Below, piece by piece: positions 18,401 to 28,000 of a DNA stretch of 64,000 bases. The position numbers and the translations under genes were made by a program. This stretch comes from Rhynchopus sp. YZ270_cl-10. Its lineage: Eukaryota; Euglenozoa; Diplonemea; Diplonemida; Diplonemidae. Location of the stretch: the NCBI GenBank assembly GCA_964035575.1, contig OZ037842.1, forward strand, positions 744,001 through 808,000, written 5' to 3'. The notes under the pieces were generated by a model. The model searched no databases and was not told the origin of the DNA. It was given only the letters and a program-made list of their open reading frames with translations. Position 1 is the stretch's first letter, and each line of letters starts with the position of its first letter.

Positions 18401-21400
18401 GCCAAGTAGGGGTGGCGGTGGATGGTGGACTGGAGGCTGCTACAATGGTGGTGGCGGATTACGTGAAACGCAACCTAGGGAAGAACAAGGTGATAGTCCT
18501 CGTGGACTATGAAAACGCTTTCAACAGCATCCACCGGTCCACCTTCCTCGCGGCTACTCGAAAGTACCTCCCCACCATCTCCCCATGGATCGAGTGGTGT
18601 TACGGCAGGCCGACTTCCCTCCTGCACGGCGACGACCTCATCCAGTCGCAACGAGGGGCACAGCAGGGTGACCCGGCAGGACCGCTTCTTTTCTCCCTAG
18701 GGATCAAGGAACTGACGGAGGAGGTGAAGGCGATGCCGGGGATTGATGCCAGCTTGTGGTACCTGGACGACGGGACCATCATGGGCCCACCCGAAGCAGT
18801 GGGACGGGCGTTGAAGCTGGTGCAGGAGCGGAGCCTGGCGATGGGTCTGCGGGTGAAGCTGGCGAAATGCGAGGTGATTGCGCTAGGACAGCAGACGCCA
18901 CGTGACCTAGCACAGGCGGGCTTGCCAGTGTGTGCCCATGGATACCCGGACGACGGTGCGTGCGCAGCATGTGAGGGCAAGGCCATGAAGGTGCAGTACG
19001 GTGGGTTCGCGTTCTTGGGGGCGCCTATCGGTGACGACGAGTTTTGCGAGTCCTACATGGACAAGCAGGTGAAGGAGTTCGCTGAGCAGCTCCGCCTCCT
19101 CAAGGACCTCAAGGACGTACAGGTCGGGTTGACGCTTCTTCGCCAGTGTGAAGGCTTCGCGAGGATGGTGTTTTACATGCGTGCTATCGGACATGCGTGT
19201 ACTCATCAGTACCTCAAGGAGTACGACAAGGAGGTCGACGCTGCGCTCGCCTCGTTGATGGGTGACACGGAAGGGCTTCTCCCAGAGATGGCACGTCGTC
19301 AGGCAGCACTTCCCTGCAGAGCTGGAGGCATGGGAGTCCGTCGCATCCGTGACCACTGGACGGCCGCGGCGATGGGGTCGCGGAGCGGGCTACATGAGTT
19401 GTGTAAGGTGCTAGACCCGGAGTTCCAATGGGATGCGGAAGGGTGGAAAGAGACTGCGACGGAGCACAACCGACATGTAGCAGAAGCAGACAAAGTAGAC
19501 CCTCTGGTGAGACCAGCCACCCCTGTGCGACAAAGGGAGCTATCGGCAGGAATCCTCGAAGAACAGCTGCGGCGACTGTACCTGGAGGGTGATGCGGCTG
19601 ATCGGGCACGGATGAACTCCCTCTCCCTTCCGCATGCAGGCGCGTGGCTCATGGCGCCCCCAACGTGGGAACATCACATCCCCCCGGAGCAGTTCCAGGC
19701 GGTCTGCAGGATCCGCATGCACCTACCTCTCTTCGCAGACGGGGTCCAGTGCAGGCAGTGTGGGCAGGCCATGGACGCGAGAGGCGACCACATTTTCGCC
19801 TGCAAGATGGGAGGACACCGCATTCTGAGGCACAACGCAGTACGCGACTTCGTCTACTCCGTTGCGAACGAAGCAGGTCTAGGCCCCACTCTCGAACCCC
19901 AACACCTGGTACTGGGGAACAAGAAGCCAGCAGACCTCTTCCTGTCCACGGGGGTGGGCGAGTCGCGGGGGCGGGCCATTGACGTGACAGTGTGGACCCC
20001 GACGTGCAAGTCGATGGTGCAGGGTGCTGCGGTGGCCAAGGGGTACACGGCAACGAAGGCGGAGGCGGCGAAGAGGGGGAAGCACCAGGCCGCCTGCATT
20101 GCTGCACGGATCACCTTCACTCCATTCGCGTTGGAGACGACGGGAGGGTTCGGGCCTGCGGCATCCACAATCTGGACGCAAATGCTACGCTTCGCAGCCG
20201 ACAGGAAGCTGGGCAGCAAGCAGGAGATGTCGCGTCGTTGGGCGTGGGGGATGGGCACTACGCTGCAGCGGATGATTGGCAAGTCAGCGATGGACAGAGG
20301 GTGTCTGCGCGGGGACACAGCAGGCGCGCTCAGGGAGAGGATAGAGGTGGACGTCGCGCCGTTGCCAGGTGAGGACGAACACTTCCGACTTCCTCCCGAC
20401 CACCTGCCTCCCATAGATTATGCACCAGACGACGGTCTATTCGATATCGACGTGTCCGCACTGAACCCCGAAGAGCCTGCGGAGCACCCTGACCCTCCAC
20501 CTTGCCCTAACCCGGCGGATGGGAGCGCAACTCGACCACAGACGTTCCACGAAGAACTTTGGAACACCCTCGGGATGACAGTCCCAACGGTAACAGTGCC
20601 GTTCACTGTCGGGGACTGCGCCTTTGATGCAGTCAGGTGGCTGCTACGGGAGTGGAGGGACATCTCCTCTGGGGACCTGCGGAAGCTTGCAGTGACGAGG
20701 GTCAAGCAGGACAGGGACCTGGCGAACTCGGCGGAACCGACTTTCGGGTCGTGGGTGCGCTGGATGAGCGTGGAGGGGAGTCCGGACACTCGTTCGTGGG
20801 CGGACGTGACGGCGTTGGCTGGTCTCTCCCGTGCATTACAGATAGTTGTGGCGGTGGTGCGGGCGGACAGCAAGACGACATTCCTGAGACCGGCGGCAGC
20901 CCCACGAGGTGCGATAGCCCTGCTACACGAAGGACCGGTGGGCGCCGGGCACTACTCCCCTCTAGTGGTAGGTGCAGTGGCGAGGGGGATGATGATGAAG
21001 ATGGAGCCACAAATCCCCCCTGTGGAGATGCAGTGCATGAACACCGGAACGCTGTCGTACATGGGTGACAGGCAGGATAGAGACGGAGAGATGGTGACGT
21101 GTGAGGGCTGCGCTGCGGTATTCGAGGACAGCATTGCACATTGGTTCTGTTCGGCGTGCCCACTCAAGTGGTGTACTAATGAGGCCTGCGCAGGGGAGGG
21201 CGCTAAATGTGCAGCACGCAGGCGCAGAGCCACCACCACTCCTTCTACATCGACCACCAGCCAGGGAGGTAGCTTTTACAACAACAGCAACCCAGCACCC
21301 CCACTGGCCGAGGTAGAGATTAAGGAAGAGGAGTTGGATGAGGCCTTCGAGTCCAGCCGCATGGAGATGGAAAGGCGCAGCAACAGCAACAGCAACAGCA

Positions 21401-22198
21401 ACAACAACAACAACAGCAACAACTACAACGACACCAACACTGACAACAACGACGACGACGTTGCCGACACCAACCACGACACTAACATGACCGAGAACGC
21501 CGCACCGACAATGACCGCAATGAGGACCAGCTTTCAACAACAAAAGCCATCAGCTATCCTGTGCGAATTAAAGGAGGGGTCGGCCAAAAAGGGTGCATGG
21601 AAGGAAGCATCCGCCAGGAAGAGGAGGGAACAGGCGGAGCAGCGCGTCGCCGAAAAACGCGCAGAGAAGGCTGCGGCCAAAAGGCGAGCACCCACCGCCC
21701 ACCCAGCAGGATCTGACGCCCCTGTGGAGGTAGCTTCCTGTGCGAGGTATGGAGAGACTGTGCCCGCCAGTGTAGATGAGTGGCGGAGGCACTTCTACCC
21801 CGAGCGTGGGCAGAAGCAGGGCAGCACCCCCCTGAGTCCGGAGAGAGCGCTGCAGGACCTGCAGGAGTGGTGGGAGGAGAGGCAGGTGAGCGGTGACGGG
21901 AGACGGGAGAAGAGAGAGACGGAGCGGTTCCGGAACGCCAAGGAGCTGCTCCGTAGGATGGCTGCTTAGGAGGAAAGCGGCCAGCATTAGATTCGTTTTT
22001 AGACCCCCCCCCCCCCCCCTTTTCTTTTGTGTGTAGCAACACTCGTTTCTTCCCTTTTCTTTTCCCCCACCCCTCTTCTTTAGAGACCTGTTTGTCTAGA
22101 TTTTTGCTGAACTGCATCTAGTCCTCGCTCAGAATGGCCGTGAGTGACGCAAGGACTCGTGAGTAAGATGATGTGTTTGGTAATCTGTGAATTCCCTT

Positions 22199-22231
<33 letters not shown>

Positions 22232-22740
22232 AGCCCCTCCCATACGAGTTCCATGAGTGACCGCTAATGGCGTTAATTACCCTATCAAAAAAGACTACAA
22301 GGACAAAAAGAACAAAAAGGACGCTTGTTGTGACAAGAACGGAACTTCGTATTGTAAAAAGAAAACATCCCCCCCCCCCCCCTCCAGAACCAGCTGGGTA
22401 CCAAACTGGAACGCTAAGTAAAACCACACTGACTGGACAGTCTGTCTTCTCCCCTGCCTCTCCCATGTTAATACTCCATTTTTCCTCAATTGTCAATGGT
22501 GCTGACTGTGCTGATGACAATAACAATCCATCTCTAGTTTTGTTCACTTTTGTGCCTCGTTCTAACTAACCGGCACTGTACAGATTGTAAGACATCTGGC
22601 CCTCGCTTCGCTCGGACCAAGTGCTTTTCATGTGCATAGTAAACGTACCCCCCTCGCCCTGTCCAGTTTGATGTGGAAAAAAAAAAAGTCGAGCCTTGGG
22701 CTAAGTTGAACAACACCAAAAAAAAAAAAAAAAAAAAAAC
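15420..22740 (+). mobile_element. LINE (non-LTR) retrotransposon with restriction-like endonuclease and OTU domains
   Basis: Autonomous-looking LINE around the 2136-codon ORF at 15559-21969. The ends are uncertain: the left limit is placed near 15420 where base composition changes from AT-rich to GC-rich, and the right limit at the A24 tract (about 22717-22740) before the neighbouring gene. The 3' UTR holds pure C tracts at about 22003-22018 and 22200-22231. I found no target-site duplication. It is the only plus-strand gene in the window and ends about 40 bp beyond the stop of the polyQ gene. An uninterrupted ORF of this length suggests recent activity. Endonuclease type and finger arrangement fit the early-branching RLE LINEs (R2, R4, NeSL, CRE, Utopia-like); the exact clade needs a tree. 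Confidence 0.85.
15559..21969 (+). CDS. LINE polyprotein: OTU, zinc fingers, reverse transcriptase, CCHC, RLE, OTU-like, zinc finger
   Basis: 2136 residues. About 1-260: Ser/Asn-rich low complexity from CAG/CAA repeats, including two copies of a roughly 70-bp unit. About 400-520: OTU cysteine protease-like domain with DMQGNCMYVSL (Cys box), WGDLLTLHHIAMTWSLTILVV and GEHYEQV (His box). About 575-640: C2H2 finger (CPVPCC...LRAHIAGH) and CxxC pairs. About 800-1150: reverse transcriptase with VDYENAFNSIHR, AQQGDPAGPLLFS and the catalytic YLDD. About 1400-1425: CRQCG...HIFAC...RHN finger. About 1455-1500: restriction-like endonuclease, KKPADLFLS then RAIDVTVWTP. About 1685-1800: second OTU-like domain (GDCAFDAVRW, SWADVTALAGLSRALQIVV, GHYSPLV). 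About 1850-1885: Cys-rich RING-like finger, then a Ser/Asn/Asp-rich and basic tail. No apurinic-type endonuclease is seen. Start assigned at the first ATG. Confidence 0.88.
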   Translation: MGRWRAQIWAVVLLCGALDADGGRVSCSTSSSINNSSNSITRGGSSCSSINNSSCRTNRSINGSGSSNYSSCSSINNSSCRTNRSINGSGSSNSSSSISRGGSRCNSSSGSSNSGGNSTITNSCSGANRGGSRGNSNTCGGYNSNSTRNCYHSNPHPPPPHNNPKKRHLMPNHISSCNCDSSRNEPLGVLGGAPVSPRLRSEGEGGEGDGGSSSNHNEGNCSSNRSSNSNSSYRRGNSSGDPSWGGGGCGKGPRGWVSRAGTSAQPLILWRHSQGLVAMMDEILQWFPVTQTMLPSYEQVARWTTIVGAMWVYALVMAVMVSGLLFPPRRPRRYRRHWRRRSRRFFLIYKRSAERWQSRKQGTVRMEPGAMRGGADDGNVLGKAEVDALLERNGGKRIANDMQGNCMYVSLMGKMGSYLDVANERKELARSALTTEKKRGLRRHFDTEAEFSTWVAGVEGDAWGDLLTLHHIAMTWSLTILVVQPGACPMVVVNRERQSKKKTQKKKPREVRVISLIGEHYEQVQMDPAQASALANAAPIAELIPSRLAVSPIPGMTKDATSPLEGDSPLLYCPVPCCQGSRFHRDIPLSGPGLRAHIAGHLAEGDHIPHDTLRKFGLGQCGVCDGIRAAKNETCLQCSRLVQAVPRPSPTIRTPAQEVDDRDMPDWYEIAAAPIPTHDTVPKAIDRAAAVEFAKVLEDVAGCNDENSWKRLCMFAKLVLSRKRGGANISKKVVAQREAEVTEWSQGEIAAMWSAATRSLPGRGPGKERKEPTKEEREKACVTEVRNGRLAAGMSRLHKGGTAPVTIETTAKLRAKHPEEAPQVANTTAHVALEPLKPIDALKAIKSMSKGSSPGPFGLRGDHLKEWMVKHPDLNLLPLMTLVLDLLRRGQAPPEAAEFLAGATLVALKKGETDVRPISAGNTLRRVVSKIEVGSVRTQARDKLLPGRQVGVAVDGGLEAATMVVADYVKRNLGKNKVIVLVDYENAFNSIHRSTFLAATRKYLPTISPWIEWCYGRPTSLLHGDDLIQSQRGAQQGDPAGPLLFSLGIKELTEEVKAMPGIDASLWYLDDGTIMGPPEAVGRALKLVQERSLAMGLRVKLAKCEVIALGQQTPRDLAQAGLPVCAHGYPDDGACAACEGKAMKVQYGGFAFLGAPIGDDEFCESYMDKQVKEFAEQLRLLKDLKDVQVGLTLLRQCEGFARMVFYMRAIGHACTHQYLKEYDKEVDAALASLMGDTEGLLPEMARRQAALPCRAGGMGVRRIRDHWTAAAMGSRSGLHELCKVLDPEFQWDAEGWKETATEHNRHVAEADKVDPLVRPATPVRQRELSAGILEEQLRRLYLEGDAADRARMNSLSLPHAGAWLMAPPTWEHHIPPEQFQAVCRIRMHLPLFADGVQCRQCGQAMDARGDHIFACKMGGHRILRHNAVRDFVYSVANEAGLGPTLEPQHLVLGNKKPADLFLSTGVGESRGRAIDVTVWTPTCKSMVQGAAVAKGYTATKAEAAKRGKHQAACIAARITFTPFALETTGGFGPAASTIWTQMLRFAADRKLGSKQEMSRRWAWGMGTTLQRMIGKSAMDRGCLRGDTAGALRERIEVDVAPLPGEDEHFRLPPDHLPPIDYAPDDGLFDIDVSALNPEEPAEHPDPPPCPNPADGSATRPQTFHEELWNTLGMTVPTVTVPFTVGDCAFDAVRWLLREWRDISSGDLRKLAVTRVKQDRDLANSAEPTFGSWVRWMSVEGSPDTRSWADVTALAGLSRALQIVVAVVRADSKTTFLRPAAAPRGAIALLHEGPVGAGHYSPLVVGAVARGMMMKMEPQIPPVEMQCMNTGTLSYMGDRQDRDGEMVTCEGCAAVFEDSIAHWFCSACPLKWCTNEACAGEGAKCAARRRRATTTPSTSTTSQGGSFYNNSNPAPPLAEVEIKEEELDEAFESSRMEMERRSNSNSNSNNNNNSNNYNDTNTDNNDDDVADTNHDTNMTENAAPTMTAMRTSFQQQKPSAILCELKEGSAKKGAWKEASARKRREQAEQRVAEKRAEKAAAKRRAPTAHPAGSDAPVEVASCARYGETVPASVDEWRRHFYPERGQKQGSTPLSPERALQDLQEWWEERQVSGDGRREKRETERFRNAKELLRRMAA

Positions 22741-22781
22741 AAAAATCTAAAGGTCTAAGTCTTCTAGAAAGTACGGGAATG
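21970..22781. other. LINE 3' UTR and junction with the polyQ gene
   Basis: No gene. Pure C runs of 16, 32 and 14 bases, then an A-rich segment with a 24-base A tract. The minus-strand polyQ gene stop lies at 22782, so its 3' UTR must be very short or run into the LINE. Confidence 0.55.
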
Positions 22782-23483
22782 TTATCTCCCGAGGAGGTGC
22801 GTGCGTGCGCGGGTACGCGGGGAGTCACTTTGGCCTGAGGTCATATCGAAGGTCATCATCACTGGGGCACTGCAGGGTTTGGGGGTGTCACCCATGACTA
22901 CGTCGCGCTGTGCGCGTGGGCGGACGTCGCTTACGTCGACTTCGAAGGCTGCAGATGACTTCTTCTGCACCAAGCCTGCTGGGCCGACGGACATAGGGTC
23001 GGTACCTGCTCCGGTGTTGCGCTGGTGTTTGATGAAGTCGCGTATGGAAGAACCAGACGCAGCGGGGGCACGTGTCCGCGCAGGCGCAGACGCCTGACCA
23101 TTCCTTGCCGCCAGCCGCTGCTTCTGCTTCTCCTCATCCCTCCGCTCCTGCAGACTCCTGCGCGTCTTCGTCGCAACCGTCTGCGGCGGGGACACATCAT
23201 ACGAGGCAGGCATGCCCATGTGCTGCTGCTGCATCGCATTCTCGTCGCGATGCATGTCATCCCTACACGGCGTCACTGCGCGGGCACGTGAACGTGGATT
23301 CAAAGCAGCCGGCTGCTGTCCAAAGGAGGTGCGTTGGTTGCCAAGATCGGGGCGTGCTGGTGTGGAGCGGAGTCCGTCCTCCATGTCCATGGTGGCGGGG
23401 TGGCCGAAACTCTGCTGCTGCATCTGCTGGTGCTGGAGCTGTTGATGTTGGTGTTGTTGGTGTTGTTGATGCTGTTGGTGCAT

Positions 23484-23545
<62 letters not shown>

Positions 23546-24764
23546 ACTGTTGCTGTTGCAACTCGAACTGTTGTTGCTGCTGAGCGTACTGCTGTTGCTG
23601 TAGTTGTTGTTGCTGCAGCTGTTGTTGCTGTTGCTGCTGCTGCATGTACCAGTCCCTTTGCATAGCCTCCTGCTGCTGCTGCTGTTGCTGCTGTAGTTGC
23701 TGCTGTTTCTGCTGCTCCTGCATCTGTTGCATCTGCATCACCCTCTGCCGCTCCTCCTCCTGCCTCATGTGCTCTTGGTGCTGCTTTTGCAACTGCTCCC
23801 TCTGCATCGCTTCCTCTCTCATGCGCATCGCCTGCCGCTCTGCCTCCTGCCGTTGCGCGTACTGGCGCTGCATCTCCTCCTGCTCACGCTGCTGCTGCTG
23901 CTGTTGCAGGGCTATCTGCATTTGCATTTGCTGCATCTTTTGCTCATGCTCTTTCTGCAGCTGGTTCTCGCGCTCCTTCATCTCCTTTTCGTGCTGCTGG
24001 ATGATGAGCTTCTGCCTGTCTGCCTCTGTTTCAATTTCACTTTCTTCCTCTTGCCTCTTTGGCTCTGTTACCACGGAGTCGTGCGACGGCGCACGGGAGG
24101 GATAGTCTGACTCTGGGTCTCCTGTGGATGCAGCTGAGCTGTGCGTCAGACAGTAACTCTCTGAGCCTGATGCCGACGCTGTGGACAGAGGCGACACACC
24201 TCTTGACGGCGGGGGTGTGGCCTTGCGCATGGAGGGTGCACGGATGGGCACCACTGCCACCTCCACCTCCTCCTCTTCCTCCTCAAAGCGGAAGCGCCGC
24301 ATCGGGTACGTAGGGTTGGTCTCGACCTCCACAGGCGCAGCCCTGGACACACTGCTGCCAAGGCTGCAGCGGAACTTCGAAGGCGTCATGTACGTGGCGA
24401 CACGCTGCATCAGGTCCTTCATGGGAGTGTCCATCCTGCGCACAGAGCGTGCCGCTGCTGGAGTGGACGGTGCTGTCGGAGAGCCTCCCTTCGCAGGGGT
24501 GACGGGCAGGGTGTGCTGGTCCTCCGCCTCCTCGGTGAGAACGTAGTGCTTCAAAACGTGGTTCACAACACCCCAGAAGTAGCACCCAAACACAGTCCAC
24601 AGAAGCTGGCGTGCCAAGCAAAATACACGTGCCACATGACGCCACACTGCCCGACACAGCCCACCCTCCAAAGCGCAAACACCTTCAATAATGTGAGGAA
24701 GCATATAATACATAGAGATGCCTGCGATCAGCAGCGGCCATGCTTCCAGCGTATCCCACAGCAT
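22782..24764 (-). CDS. Membrane-anchored polyglutamine coiled-coil protein
   Basis: 660 residues, not recognised as a known family. Residues about 5-25 (WPLLIAGISMYYMLPHIIEG) and 45-65 (QLLWTVFGCYFWGVVNHVL) are two hydrophobic segments, so the N-terminus is probably membrane-embedded. Residues 70-230 are Ser/Thr-Pro-rich with several TP and SP sites and an acidic FEEEEEEVEV stretch. From about 235 to 470 runs a Gln/Glu/Met-rich coiled coil (KEMKERENQLQKEHEQKMQQ) that becomes almost pure glutamine. The C-terminus is Arg/Pro/Ser-rich. The coding strand carries an uninterrupted CAG run at 23486-23543, a slippage hotspot. The ATG at 24764 is preferred over in-frame near-cognates upstream because it begins just before the membrane segment. 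Confidence 0.7.
23486..23543 (-). repeat. Uninterrupted (CAG)n tract in the polyQ gene
   Basis: About 19 perfect CTG units on the plus strand (CAG in the coding sense), flanked by a longer imperfect CAG/CAA region from roughly 23420 to 23940. Length polymorphism is expected. Confidence 0.85.
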
Positions 24765-25056
24765 CTTGGGGGAGGGGGGGGGGTGGGGCTGGAGGGTGTG
24801 TTGGTGAAAGGAGGCAAGAGAAGGCGGGAATTGTTCTGACAAAAAAAAAATCATCACTAATATTTTGGGCAATTTGCGGGTAAATGGTTAAACATGCACA
24901 AAAAAAAGGCGAAGTCGACAGTGCAAACGCCTCTGGGACACAGGCACTGACACTCCGCATATCGAGAAAAAGAAAAAAAAAACTGCAAAACATTGCGAAG
25001 ACGACCTCAACCTCACCTTTCAAAAGAAAGGATAGAACAAACACAGATTTTTTTTT

Positions 25057-28000
25057 TCACCGAACACCGTTTCTCTTCCTCGAATGCCCCGCACCCGCAG
25101 AGCTTGGCCTCTGTGGTATATTCCTCTGCACGCTTTGTGGACGCACCCCCATCGAGGTTGTCGGACGGGTGAAGGTTTCCCGCACCATCTCCTCCTCCTC
25201 CCCCCCTTCTCCTTCCCCTTTGAGCGAGGTGCAGAGACTGGTGGCACGGTGCAGGAGGTTTTGGCTTCGCGGGTAGAAGGTGCCGTGTGGCTCTTGAGGG
25301 TTTTTGATGAAGAGAGGGACTGTGACGGAGGCGTTCCAGCGTGCACGCTCTGATGAGCAGTAGAGCTGTGGGATGCCTTCTTTGTAGAGGTGGAAGGGGC
25401 TGTGAAAGGGAAGGGGTGTTGAGTCGAGGGCGGTGGGGGATGGGAACACCCAGTTGTAGTCATGCCGTCTCCAGACGGCGCGTGGGTCGTTCAGGTTACG
25501 GCAGCTGGCAGCAAACCCTGTGCGTTCAGTGACCTGCATGCCCGCAGTCTTGAGAGTAGAAAATGAAAGTGCATTGCTATAGGCACTCTTCCCAAAAGCA
25601 CTGCAGCACCTCACCTTCACCTTATAAGATTCTCCAATATTCAAATTCGTCAAAAAGTATCCATTAATTCTAACCCGTGCAATCTCCGTCCATGTCTCCA
25701 ACTCTGCCTGGAACCCAGAAATGTTCAACAACATAACACTGTAGTGGACTTGGTTGTGCAGGCCAACATCTGCCGGGGGGGACCACTTCAACAGCGCAGT
25801 GGTGTGCAGCATGTCTGAGAGGATGAGGCCAGTTGGGACCCTTGGCGGAGGTGGTGTGTTGAATGAGAAGATGGGGGAAGGGCGAGAGGAAAGGTCGACA
25901 GGGTTTCCGGTGATTGGGTCGGTGATGTTGGTGGAACAGACGGTGCGGAGGCGGAAGAAGTAGGACTCAATAGAGACCGAGTCGTGGAGCTTGATGCGGG
26001 CGAAGGGTTGTGACACTTCGATGAGGGGTTTGAAGCTGCCGATGCACACTCCGCTGCGGTCCTTGCCTTCTTGCTCGCGTCTCGCAGCCTCAAGCACATA
26101 GCGATACAGGCTAGAGTTTGTCAGAGCGCTTGCGCACGGTGCTGGGGGCGGTTGCGGGCCAAAGCTGTTCGGCATCTGCTGTGCCTGTGTATATTGTATG
26201 ACAAGTGAGCACGTCGCAGCTAGCTTGCTCAGAGCAGGGTTAGTCGGCCGCTTCCCATCGTTCATATCATCAATGACTGTGCCCAAATGCCGCTTTGCAT
26301 ATTCCCTAAAGGCAGGCAGGCCATACTGCGAGGTGTCCTCCAGCGACGAAAAGGAGATGATGCTTGGCGCCACCTCGCTGGCAACGTGCTCCTCCTCCTC
26401 CTCCGCTGCCGCCTCCGGTACGGGCGCTGTCTTGACCCGCACCTTAGGTGGCTGCGGTGTCGGTGCTTCGTCCAGCTGCGAAAAGTAGTCTGTCGGAGGC
26501 TTTACATTCAGCTCGGACCCGGACGGCGACCGCAGCCACTTCTTGACAGCCACGGGGATGTCGTTCACGTCTTCCTCAATGATGATGGGTCGTTCCTCTG
26601 TCTCAGGCTCGGGTTCAGTCGCAGGAGCTAATGCTGGATCAGAAGATGGCGGTGCAGGCGTCTTTACCGCCTCCTCCACCCCGCTCACATCAGCGGCCTC
26701 GATCTGCAGCGCATCGTACGCATCATCCTCACGCTTCCTCCGGTACATATCTGTGAACGACGTCTGCCGTGCGCCGATGTCCCAGGGCGACTCGAGCTTC
26801 CAAAAAAATGATACATTTGAATCGCGGTGTTCGTAGAGGACTGGCGCGGTGGGACGCTGTGGGGTGGTCGAGACGACGAGGAGGTCCTGCCACTTCGCCC
26901 ATTCTTGTGAGGGGCCGAGACCGACCGCTTCGGGGTCCTCTGTTGTGTTGCCTTTGTGGATGAGCTCGGACACCTTTAGGACATAGAGCTGGTTGAGCGT
27001 GAGGCCTTGGATCAGCAACCGCGTGCTTGATGTGGGATTGATGCGCAACTTGTCCGGCGCAACCCACTCATTCACAGCAAGCGTGTAGGTAAGAACTGTA
27101 GACAAGGACCGCAGTCGCGCCACCTCGACCACTGCGTACTCCTCCGCAGCAGTCAGCACCTTGGCTTCCAGTGGAGGCAGCGTTTCGAAGTTGCCAAGAA
27201 CAGACCACCGGTCCCATGTGTACTTCATATCCTCCGAGGGCACAATCCTCGCAATAGCGGTGTACCTCCGCCCGCTGCTCAGCCCCCGCACAACATTCTT
27301 CTGCACGCAACCTACCGTGGAGGCAGAGATGGTGATTGGTGCTGTGCTGGTGGCGGGAATGCAGGACTGGTCGTTTGTTGTTTGGTATTGGCTCCACCCT
27401 TCGTCGGCGTGGTCGAAGACACGCACTTCGAATGTCTCTGTGTCCTCTTCTGGCTCTTCAGGCTCTGACGGCGTGGGTTCTGACTCATGGCCCTTCTCCT
27501 CCCCCTCCTCATCTTCCTCCTCTTCCTCTTCGTCGGTGCCCCTCTCCGAAACCTCCTTCTGTTTGCGAAAACAAGACAAACAACAATACGTCGACCCAAC
27601 AACAGTGAACACCAACATCAACGGAGGTTTTGTCGTAAAGTGGATAACACCAGACCATCTTGACCATGCCCCTTCACGGGAAGTGGTGTGGTGGTGGGAC
27701 CGAACCTTCACACGATAGTTGTTCTCCGGGACAAGCTGAGGAAAGATGTGCGACGTCGCTGATGCTGGCAAGGTGATAAGCGACTCCTTCATAACAATAT
27801 CCTTTGAGAACGACGACAATACATCCGCCTCCGATGACGAAAGCTTCCCTGTAATCGCAAGCTGCCAGCTTGCGACCTTGCTCATGCTGCTTGCATACTC
27901 TTCTGGGGCGATCTGTGGGTTCTCCTCTGCCCTACGCTCCCATGAAATTGCGGCATATGTTTCACTAACCATCCCGAGCGTGGTGCCTATCAGACCCTGC

